This document shows positions 1-5,354 of a DNA stretch of 5,984 nt, one piece after another. Below the pieces are notes generated by a model. It ran no database searches and was not told the origin of the DNA. It saw nothing but the letters and a program-made list of their open reading frames with translations. The DNA lies in the NCBI GenBank assembly GCA_015485035.1, contig WFUI01000293.1:1-5984 (forward strand), read 5' to 3'. A program made the position numbers and the translations under genes. Origin of the DNA: Mariprofundus sp. (GTDB lineage Bacteria; Pseudomonadota; Zetaproteobacteria; Mariprofundales; Mariprofundaceae). The first letter of the stretch is position 1; each line of letters opens with the position of its first letter.

Positions 1-1376
1 CTTAATACATCCAGCGGTGCAATTCTTATAACATTGCCATTCCTCTCCTTGCCCAGGCCCTTGGCTGAGAGAATCAGATCAAGCGCCTGATCCCACGGCA
101 CATCCACCAGCCGCATGGTCAGTACTCCCGTCACATCATCAGACATAATGATATTCAGATCGGACATTTCAGCGATCAACTTCAGGGCATTGCGAATATC
201 GATATCCTTGTATTCAAAACTGACCTTTTGTCCGGTATAGATTTTTTCTTTCCTGGCCGTGCTGTCACTGCCTTGCATGGTTATCATATCCACTGGTTTC
301 ATCGTGACCGTCAATACATTACCAACCTGATACGAAGTCACCACAGACTTTTGACGCAGTCGTGCCACAATCCGAACGTCCTTATGAATACTATAACTGT
401 CAATCTGTTTGACCGGCCCCGGGAAAGCACGCACATCCTGGGTACGCTCCTGCCCGTCAGCCAACCGGGCATGCTTCAAATCCAGCACAATTTTACCATC
501 TTCTTCCTTCAAATTGATCACCGGGTCGGCCTTGTCAGTGCGAATCACGAGGTGGGCAATGCGATCATCAGGCTGAAAGTCCACAGCCTCGACAACAATG
601 GCTCCTGAATGCGCTGCCTGCTTTATCTGCCCGAACCGCACAATCATTTCGTTTGTGCTGGTATCAATCTGATGAATATCACCAATGCCGGAACGCAGGG
701 AAACAACCAGGCGTATTCGCCCCTCGGCCACACCGATGGCAACATGATTCAACTGCGGAGATGTAAAGGTATAATATTCTTTTGGCAGGTTTGACTTGCC
801 CCCCCAGAAATCAATCACCATGGTTTTACCTTCATTAGTCACAAGTGCGTTGTGATTGGCATCCAGATGCTGTCCCCGCAGAATCAATTCAGTGACCGAA
901 CCTTTATCCCTCACTTCAATATCCTGTAGCACGGCACCATCGGCAGTAGCTTGCTTACCGGACTTAGTGGTAAACAACACCAGCAAATCCTTACCCTTTT
1001 CGGTGATTTCATATTTTGTTCCGGCAGTCAGACCGATTTCAATGCGTACGCCATCGCTGTCTTGCGACGGCACAACATTCAAAACCCCGCCATCGCCCTG
1101 CATCGGCCGAATACCGTCGGACAGGGATGTGGCGGGGAAGCTGAGCACAAGGCGTTTCGGCCCTACAAGATTAAACACCTGATATTCAACGGGTTCATCC
1201 ATGCCGATACGTAAACTCTGGCCCGCCTTATCCGAGAGCAGCTTCAGACCTTCAATGCTTGCAGCCACTGCCGGCGATGCATGAGAACAAACCAGTGCAA
1301 TCACCATGACCATCTCCGGGATAAACCGACCAACAGATCGCCATCTTGCAAACCAGTCATTCATTCCGTGTCTCAT
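1..1376 (-). CDS. pilQ: Type IV pilus secretin PilQ, N-terminal part (cut by window edge)
   Basis: This is the first 458 codons of the outer-membrane secretin through which the type IV pilus is extruded; the frame is open to the left edge, so the C-terminal secretin barrel is outside the window. Residues 1-39 look like a Sec signal peptide with a long arginine-containing n-region, a hydrophobic core near 19-30 and an AVAA-like cleavage site. Three beta-rich AMIN-like modules follow, about 41-137, 147-249 and 258-360; AMIN domains of PilQ are known to bind peptidoglycan. Residues 383-458 match the secretin short N-terminal (STN/N0) domain, with VSFEYKDIDIRNALKLIAE and a later DVPWDQALDLIL. ATG 1376 is chosen because GGGAG lies 6 bases upstream. 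An in-frame ATG at 1400, one base after the pilO stop, would add eight residues. pilO ends 25 bases upstream with no pilP between. A G7 run (C7 on the + strand) lies at 799-805. Confidence 0.93.
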   Translation of the reverse strand, partial: MRHGMNDWFARWRSVGRFIPEMVMVIALVCSHASPAVAASIEGLKLLSDKAGQSLRIGMDEPVEYQVFNLVGPKRLVLSFPATSLSDGIRPMQGDGGVLNVVPSQDSDGVRIEIGLTAGTKYEITEKGKDLLVLFTTKSGKQATADGAVLQDIEVRDKGSVTELILRGQHLDANHNALVTNEGKTMVIDFWGGKSNLPKEYYTFTSPQLNHVAIGVAEGRIRLVVSLRSGIGDIHQIDTSTNEMIVRFGQIKQAAHSGAIVVEAVDFQPDDRIAHLVIRTDKADPVINLKEEDGKIVLDLKHARLADGQERTQDVRAFPGPVKQIDSYSIHKDVRIVARLRQKSVVTSYQVGNVLTVTMKPVDMITMQGSDSTARKEKIYTGQKVSFEYKDIDIRNALKLIAEMSDLNIIMSDDVTGVLTMRLVDVPWDQALDLILSAKGLGKERNGNVIRIAPLDVL

Positions 1377-1380
1377 TTGT

Positions 1381-1387
1381 CTCTCCC
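1381..1387 (-). promoter_or_regulatory. Ribosome binding site of pilQ
   Basis: GGGAGAG on the minus strand, with its GGGAG core 6 bases before ATG 1376. It lies in the 25-base gap after the pilO stop codon and favours this start over the in-frame ATG at 1400, which has no comparable motif at the right distance. Confidence 0.6.
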
Positions 1388-1401
1388 GGACATCCAACAT
1401 G

Positions 1402-2019
1402 CTATTGTCGCCGCCCTTTATGTGCCTTTTGGGGTTTATCGTCCACAAACCGGTAAGTCACTGCCTGGCCTGAAATAGACAACATATTGCCGGCATTCCC
1501 TTTTTTCAGAACCAGATTCTTTACATCGACAATACGTGGCATTTCTCCAACCCGCTTCAAAAAAGTCAGCAACTGCCGGAAACTGCCACCTATATTGAAT
1601 GTCACCGGTACTTCGGCGTAAATTTGTCTGGTCACATCCCGACCCGGCTTGAACATCTTGAATTCCAGGCCGGAGTCCTTGCCTGCCCATGATACATTTT
1701 CCAGTAAATCCGGAATCTGGGATTTTTTGGGCAACATATTCAATGCCACTTTCAACTGCTTCTCCAACTTGGCATATTCTTCCTGTTTACGCGCCAGATT
1801 ATGGGCCATTCGCTGGTTCTTGAGCAGCATCATTTTCTGCAGTTGCAGTTGCGATTCCTGCTTCGTAATCGCCTCCTGCAGCGGCATCCAGCCGAGATAA
1901 AAATACGCAGCCAGGATCAGAACAAACACCGCCAAAAGAAATGTCAGTTTTTGCCATAGCGGCAATGGCAAAATGGCCCGCAGAGATTCGTATATGGAAA
2001 GCTTCATGGACTCAAGCAT
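1402..2019 (-). CDS. pilO: Type IV pilus inner-membrane alignment protein PilO
   Basis: PilO pairs with PilN through coiled coils and periplasmic ferredoxin-like folds, forming the inner-membrane part of the pilus alignment complex. From ATG 2019 the protein has 205 residues, normal for the family. It has a short cytoplasmic start, one membrane helix about 24-43, a charged coiled coil about 47-90, then family landmarks: MLPKKSQIPDLLENVS at 95-110, SGLEF at 116-120, YAEVPVTFNIGGSF at about 134-147 and MPRIVDVKNL at 160-169. The tail is basic (KPQKAHKGRRQ). The longest frame starts at GTG 2040 but has no ribosome site. ATG 2019 overlaps the end of pilN by 8 bases and ATG 2007 starts four bases past the pilN stop; either suits translational coupling, so the start is uncertain by a few codons. 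The next gene is pilQ, where pilP would be expected. Confidence 0.92.
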   Translation of the reverse strand: MLESMKLSIYESLRAILPLPLWQKLTFLLAVFVLILAAYFYLGWMPLQEAITKQESQLQLQKMMLLKNQRMAHNLARKQEEYAKLEKQLKVALNMLPKKSQIPDLLENVSWAGKDSGLEFKMFKPGRDVTRQIYAEVPVTFNIGGSFRQLLTFLKRVGEMPRIVDVKNLVLKKGNAGNMLSISGQAVTYRFVDDKPQKAHKGRRQ

Positions 2020-2617
2020 CAGGATACCATTCCGTGCCACGGTTCGATTTTAATGCCTGTGATGTTTTCACCGGCACTTTTTCAACACGTGACAAACTCA
2101 AACTAAAACGTCGCATCGGCAATCCATTCACCACAACCCTGTTGATTTCACCCAGCCGAACATCGGAAAAGACAGCTGACTGATCCAGCCTGCGCATGAA
2201 GCTGGCTACAGCCCTGTTGCTTTCTCCCAAACCGGAAAGTTCGATATTACCGTCATGATCTGCGATCATATCCAGCCAGACGTTTTCAGGAATAATGCGG
2301 GCAATAGCATTCAATGTTTTCAGGGAACGGAAGCGTCCTGCCTGCAATCTGTCAACAAGCTCCAGTTTCCGCTCAACGTCAGCTCGCAAACTGTCCAGAT
2401 TTTTAATTTTACCGATTTTTTTCTTCAGGATTTCATTCTGCTGTTGTATCAGAATGGATTCTTCCTTCAAATCCGAAAGCTGTATCGAAGCAACAGTGTG
2501 CGCCCCCAGACCGAACAAACCAGCCACAACAATGACAGCAAAGAACGAGCTGACATGCCAGATGATTTGTTGTTTGCGGCGAGCTGACCTGTAGGGGATG
2601 AGGTTAATACGAATCAT
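2012..2617 (-). CDS. pilN: Type IV pilus inner-membrane assembly protein PilN
   Basis: PilN carries a short cytoplasmic N-terminus that docks into PilM, one membrane helix, and a periplasmic coiled coil plus ferredoxin-like domain that pairs with PilO. The 201-residue product shows all of these. It begins MIRINLIPYR, the family INLLPYR-type PilM-binding motif with I for the second L. A basic stretch (RSARRKQQ) is followed by a membrane helix about 19-43 and a coiled coil about 45-95. IPENVWLDMI at 109-118 and a beta-rich fold to about 176 are typical of the family. The start codon overlaps the pilM stop in an ATGA arrangement (2614-2617), so translation is probably coupled to pilM. No strong ribosome site of its own is visible. 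The last 20 residues after VEKVPV look unstructured. Confidence 0.94.
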   Translation of the reverse strand: MIRINLIPYRSARRKQQIIWHVSSFFAVIVVAGLFGLGAHTVASIQLSDLKEESILIQQQNEILKKKIGKIKNLDSLRADVERKLELVDRLQAGRFRSLKTLNAIARIIPENVWLDMIADHDGNIELSGLGESNRAVASFMRRLDQSAVFSDVRLGEINRVVVNGLPMRRFSLSLSRVEKVPVKTSQALKSNRGTEWYPDA

Positions 2618-3696
2618 TTGTCAAAATTCCGTAAGGCCAGCCCGACAGGCACCATCATCATCGGGCCGATTTTCTTCAGCCTGTCGACATCAAATTTATC
2701 GGATGGAATAGTAATATTATCAAATGGATTCAATACGCTTGTATCGATACCCAGCCTCTGCTCTAACTCCGTGGCAATGTCAGGCAATAATGCGCAACCA
2801 CCGCTGAGGCACAACTTACGCACCGGAAATTCAGAACCCCGGTCACCATAAAAGTCCAGTGAACGTACCAACTCGGAAGTCAAATCGATATAAAATCGCT
2901 CCAGCGCATCCGGATATATATCTTCAAAGTTCTCTATTTTTAACTGCTCGGCAGCCTGATAGCTGATGTGATGCTCTTTCTGAATTTCTTCGGTCAGATT
3001 CTGCCCGCCAAAAAACTGGTCACGTACAAATGCCGAACGACCATCAATCAGAACATTAATATTGATCATATTGGCACCAATATTAATCAGCGCATTGACC
3101 TCTGCATCTTCGTCCGGCAGTGAGTATTCACTGCCTGTGACTGCTGTATGTTCATCAGTTATTTCAGCCGCATTCTCCAGAGCAAAGACATCACAATCCA
3201 TACATTTCACATGCAGGCCGGCTTCATTAAGGACTTGTTGATAATCTTCAACGACCTCCCGCTTGCAGGCAACCAGCACCACATCCATTTGCTCGGGATC
3301 ATCAGCAGAAATCCCCTGGATATAAAAATCCAGGAATACATCATCAATATCATAGGGAACATACTGGTCGGCTTCATACTCAATTTGAGCTTCCAGCTCG
3401 AACTCGGTCATCAATGGCATCTTGATCGTTTTAATAATCACGGCATTGCCGGAAACAGCCAGTGCTGCATTCTTCGTCGACGGACGAGCACGCCTTAAAG
3501 CCTCGGTCAGAGCATCGGAAATAGATGCGGTGTCAATAATGGTGTTTTCAACAATTGCATCACGTGGCAAGGGCGCCTCCGCCATTGACACCAGCTCAAA
3601 ACCCGAACGTGATTTGGATAATTGCACCAGCTTGATGCTGGTTGAACCAATATCCACCCCTATCAGGTTTCCAGACTTACTTGAAAAAAAGGACAC
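2614..3696 (-). CDS. pilM: Type IV pilus actin-like ATPase-fold protein PilM
   Basis: PilM is the cytoplasmic actin/FtsA-like protein that binds nucleotide and the N-terminus of PilN, linking the pilus alignment complex to the cytoplasmic motor side. The 360-residue length is normal. Visible landmarks are GVDIGSTSIKLVQL at 13-26 (phosphate-1 loop), EAQIEYEADQYVPYDIDDV at 102-120 (family signature), NIGAN at 205-209 (second phosphate-type motif), RDQFFGGQNLTEEI at 225-238, and LSGGCALLP at 297-305 (adenosine motif). The segment about 178-200 is acidic and probably a surface loop. The start is GTG 3696: an in-frame TAA sits immediately upstream and GGAGG lies 4 bases before it, so no longer form is possible. 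It is the first gene of the pil operon, 120 bases after mgtE, with its own probable promoter. Codons 3-5 contain a run of seven T. Confidence 0.96.
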   Translation of the reverse strand: MSFFSSKSGNLIGVDIGSTSIKLVQLSKSRSGFELVSMAEAPLPRDAIVENTIIDTASISDALTEALRRARPSTKNAALAVSGNAVIIKTIKMPLMTEFELEAQIEYEADQYVPYDIDDVFLDFYIQGISADDPEQMDVVLVACKREVVEDYQQVLNEAGLHVKCMDCDVFALENAAEITDEHTAVTGSEYSLPDEDAEVNALINIGANMININVLIDGRSAFVRDQFFGGQNLTEEIQKEHHISYQAAEQLKIENFEDIYPDALERFYIDLTSELVRSLDFYGDRGSEFPVRKLCLSGGCALLPDIATELEQRLGIDTSVLNPFDNITIPSDKFDVDRLKKIGPMMMVPVGLALRNFDK

Positions 3697-3699
3697 TTA

Positions 3700-3705
3700 C
3701 CCTCC
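3700..3705 (-). promoter_or_regulatory. Strong ribosome binding site of pilM
   Basis: GGAGGG on the minus strand; its GGAGG core is 4 bases before the GTG start at 3696. With the in-frame TAA at 3697-3699 it settles the pilM start despite the non-ATG codon. Confidence 0.75.
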
Positions 3706-3739
3706 GCCGCTTAAGCGATACTAGCACGAAACAGTGCAA

Positions 3740-3768
3740 CTTATCTTATAAAAAAGAAATAATGTCAA
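3740..3768 (-). promoter_or_regulatory. Probable sigma-70-type promoter of the pilMNOQ operon
   Basis: On the minus strand a perfect -35 hexamer TTGACA (3763-3768) is followed after 17 bases by GATAAG (3740-3745), which matches four of six -10 positions. The spacer is T-rich. Transcription would begin around 3730-3735, leaving a leader of about 35 bases before pilM. A second possible extended -10 (TGCTAGTAT) lies nearer the gene but lacks a good -35. No clear sigma-54 site (GG and GC 10 bases apart in a TGGCAC/TTGC context) was seen, although sigma-54 controls pilin genes in some bacteria. Prediction rests on consensus matching only. Confidence 0.55.
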
Positions 3769-3774
3769 GTTCAG

Positions 3775-3790
3775 GCATCGTACCTGATGC
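3775..3790. repeat. Small inverted repeat upstream of the pilM promoter
   Basis: GCATC and GATGC, five-base arms separated by six bases, sit six bases upstream of the predicted pilM -35 hexamer. The position would suit an activator site. It is not followed by a T-run on either strand as a terminator would be. Short arms like these also occur by chance, so the assignment is weak. Confidence 0.25.
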
Positions 3791-3812
3791 AAAATGACAA
3801 AAACATCCCAAT

Positions 3813-3825
3813 CTTGTTAAACAAG
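3813..3825. repeat. 13-base palindrome across the mgtE stop codon
   Basis: CTTGTTTAACAAG (minus strand) has six-base arms around a single base and contains the last two codons and the TAA stop of mgtE. A T5 run follows about 10 bases later. The loop is too small for a normal intrinsic terminator hairpin and the stem is A/T-rich, so termination here would be weak and read-through from mgtE into the pil operon is possible. Confidence 0.25.
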
Positions 3826-5172
3826 GAAAATCGTAGCCAGACCCAGAAAAGAGAAAAAGCCAACCACATCGGTAACCGTGGTCAGAATTGTTCCGGAAGC
3901 AAGGGCAGGATCTATATTCAGTCGCTGTAGTGTCATTGGGATCATAGCACCGGCAAGTCCTGCCATGAACAAATTGACCATCATCGCCGCCGCAATAATC
4001 AAGCCCAGTCTGAAACCAAGTTCAGGAAACCAGAAGGAGGCGATAACACCCATGATAACAGCAAATATCAGTCCGGAAAGTAGCCCCACAGACACTTCTT
4101 TCATTAAAGCACGGCGTGCATTATCAAAAGTCACCCTTCCAAGGGCAATACTGCGCACAATAACCGTCAGTGTCTGGGTACCTGCAATCCCACCCATACT
4201 GGCCACAATCGGCATCAGTATCGCCAGCGCCACAATCTGGGAAAGCGTTGCTTCAAACCGGGAAATGACAAGTGATGCAATAATGGCTGTGAGCAGATTG
4301 ACTGCCAGCCAGACACCACGACGTCGGGTGGTTTTTGCCACCGGCTCAGATAAGTCATCCTGGTCGGAAAGCGCAGCCAGCCGATACATATCCTCGGTCG
4401 CCTCTTCCTGAATCACGTCAATCACATCATCGGCTGTAATACGGCCAACCAGAACGCCGGCATCGTCTACCACCGGCAAAGCCAGCATATCGTATTTATC
4501 AAAAATACGGGCAACCTCTTCCTGATCCTGCCCTGCCGTGACACGTGGAAAATCGACATTGGCAATTTCAGTCACGACAGTCTCGGGGCTGGCAAACAAC
4601 AGCGCATGAAGACTCAGCACACCGACAAGCAAATCATCATCATCAACCACATAGACGTAATGCAGATTTTCGATCTCTTTACCGAAGCGCCTCAGCACCT
4701 GAATAACCTTCTCAACACTCCAGTCGTGGCGCACCTTGAACAGCTCGACCTGCATCAAACCGCCGGCAGACTCCTCATCATGAGCCATCAGTGGCTTAAT
4801 CTCACGCCGCTCGGCCGGCTCCAGCCGTTCGATTATTTCATCGGCAACGTCCTTGTCGATATTCTGCAGAAGGTCAGTGGCATCATCAGAATCAAGGTGC
4901 TCCACCACACCTTCGATCTCGCCGGGTTTGAGCAAGGCAAGCAAACCTTCCTGCATGCCTTCGGGTAATTCGAGCAGGGCATCACCCAACAGTTCATCAG
5001 GAATGTGCTGCGTAATAGCCAGGCGTTCTTCATCATTTCGGCAGGAGAGCAGCAAATCCGCGAGTTCGCATTCATGCATACCCGCCAGCAATTCCTGCAA
5101 ACGCAAGGTATCCTGCCGGGCCAGCCGGAGAGCTTCTTCATTCGTTGGCAGTATTTTACTATTAGCACTCAT
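3817..5172 (-). CDS. mgtE: Magnesium transporter MgtE
   Basis: MgtE is a homodimeric inner-membrane Mg2+ channel gated by cytoplasmic Mg2+ sensing. The 451-residue product has the complete family layout: a helical MgtE_N domain about 25-130 (EHLDSDDATDLLQNID at 91-106), a CBS pair about 139-258 with many acidic residues, a connecting helix near 256-268, and five membrane helices about 285-305, 313-343, 359-380, 387-412 and 427-450. MPIVASMGGIAGTQ at 320-333 is the pore-lining signature in the GGIAG form; many homologues have GGNAG. Asp435 in TTVTDVVGFF corresponds by motif to the pore Asp that binds Mg2+ in the Thermus protein. ATG 5172 is chosen because GGGGAG lies 8 bases upstream and the length fits. 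ATG 5193 also has a GAGG upstream, and the frame stays open to TTG 5250. The gene is divergent from mfd and 120 bases upstream of pilM. Confidence 0.95.
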   Translation of the reverse strand: MSANSKILPTNEEALRLARQDTLRLQELLAGMHECELADLLLSCRNDEERLAITQHIPDELLGDALLELPEGMQEGLLALLKPGEIEGVVEHLDSDDATDLLQNIDKDVADEIIERLEPAERREIKPLMAHDEESAGGLMQVELFKVRHDWSVEKVIQVLRRFGKEIENLHYVYVVDDDDLLVGVLSLHALLFASPETVVTEIANVDFPRVTAGQDQEEVARIFDKYDMLALPVVDDAGVLVGRITADDVIDVIQEEATEDMYRLAALSDQDDLSEPVAKTTRRRGVWLAVNLLTAIIASLVISRFEATLSQIVALAILMPIVASMGGIAGTQTLTVIVRSIALGRVTFDNARRALMKEVSVGLLSGLIFAVIMGVIASFWFPELGFRLGLIIAAAMMVNLFMAGLAGAMIPMTLQRLNIDPALASGTILTTVTDVVGFFSFLGLATIFLV

Positions 5173-5336
5173 CGCCAAAGCTCCCCTTTCCATTTTGCCT
5201 CGCGCCACTCTACACCAGCCATCAAAGGCATGAAATGCTGATTCCGACAATCATGACACCTTAGCCTCCTGATCCAAAGTTCCGCAAATCAACTTGCGCA
5301 ATCAGCCCCTGACAAGATTTCATTGCTGCACCGTTT
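5173..5336 (-). promoter_or_regulatory. Probable leader of mgtE, with a strong unused ribosome site
   Basis: If transcription starts from the TATAGT element at 5337-5342, mgtE has an untranslated leader of roughly 155-160 bases. It contains a perfect AGGAGG (5265-5270) followed 5 bases later by GTG-TCA-TGA (5259-5251), a two-codon frame in phase with mgtE that stops at once. An overlapping ATG at 5254 opens a ten-codon frame (MIVGISISCL, to 5222). Two small hairpins are possible: CGCAA/TTGCG at 5283-5298 and TGATT/AATCA at 5239-5253. Mg2+ transporter genes elsewhere are known to use leader control (the M-box riboswitch on mgtE in Bacillus, mgtL on mgtA in Salmonella). I do not recognise either element here, so regulation by this leader is inference. 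Confidence 0.35.
5181..5186 (-). promoter_or_regulatory. Ribosome binding site of mgtE
   Basis: GGGGAG on the minus strand, 8 bases before ATG 5172. This supports that start over the longer in-frame candidates at 5193 and 5250. Confidence 0.6.
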
Positions 5337-5338
5337 AC

Positions 5339-5344
5339 TATACT
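5339..5344 (+). promoter_or_regulatory. Possible -10 element for mfd
   Basis: TATACT matches five of six -10 positions and points rightward. No good -35 hexamer is found 16-18 bases upstream and there is no extended TG motif, so it would be a weak or factor-dependent promoter. Transcription would start about 5350-5353, at or next to the first candidate mfd start codon. Confidence 0.35.
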
Positions 5345-5354
5345 GCGGCAGTAT
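5340..5354. repeat. Perfect 15-base palindrome between mgtE and mfd
   Basis: ATACTGC and GCAGTAT, seven-base arms around one central G, with no mismatch. It covers most of the rightward -10-like element, part of the leftward one, and the first two bases of ATG 5353. The position suits an operator acting on both divergent promoters. It does not match the enterobacterial LexA box (CTGT, 8 bases, ACAG), and I cannot name a regulator. Confidence 0.4.

Noticed and set aside
30..45. PilQ as a lipoprotein (a cysteine at residue 30 in its signal peptide, at the position 1289-1287 codon).
   Set aside because: The residues before the cysteine are A-L-V; a lipobox needs a small residue (Gly, Ala or Ser) just before Cys. 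The AVAA site further on fits ordinary signal peptidase I cleavage.
228..1478. Plus-strand open frames across 228-1478.
   Set aside because: They are antisense to the continuous pilQ and pilO reading frames and have no recognisable domain content. The region looks gene-poor only if the unterminated pilQ frame on the minus strand is overlooked.
3813..3840. Intrinsic terminator after mgtE.
   Set aside because: The palindrome there has a one-base loop, a weak A/T-rich stem and no adjacent T-run, so it does not meet the usual pattern.
4170..4215. Ile in place of the common Asn in the MgtE GGNAG pore signature, as a sign of altered function.
   Set aside because: From family knowledge, the GGIAG form occurs in many proteobacterial MgtE proteins, and the key pore Asp is kept, so it is a known variant.
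5173..5336. M-box Mg2+ riboswitch in the mgtE leader.
   Set aside because: The leader is long enough, but I could not find the conserved M-box helices or a terminator/antiterminator pair, and this riboswitch is mainly known from Gram-positive bacteria.
5340..5354. SOS (LexA) box controlling mfd.
   Set aside because: The palindrome has CTG and CAG only three bases apart, unlike CTGT-N8-ACAG, and it does not match the other LexA motifs I know well enough to compare.
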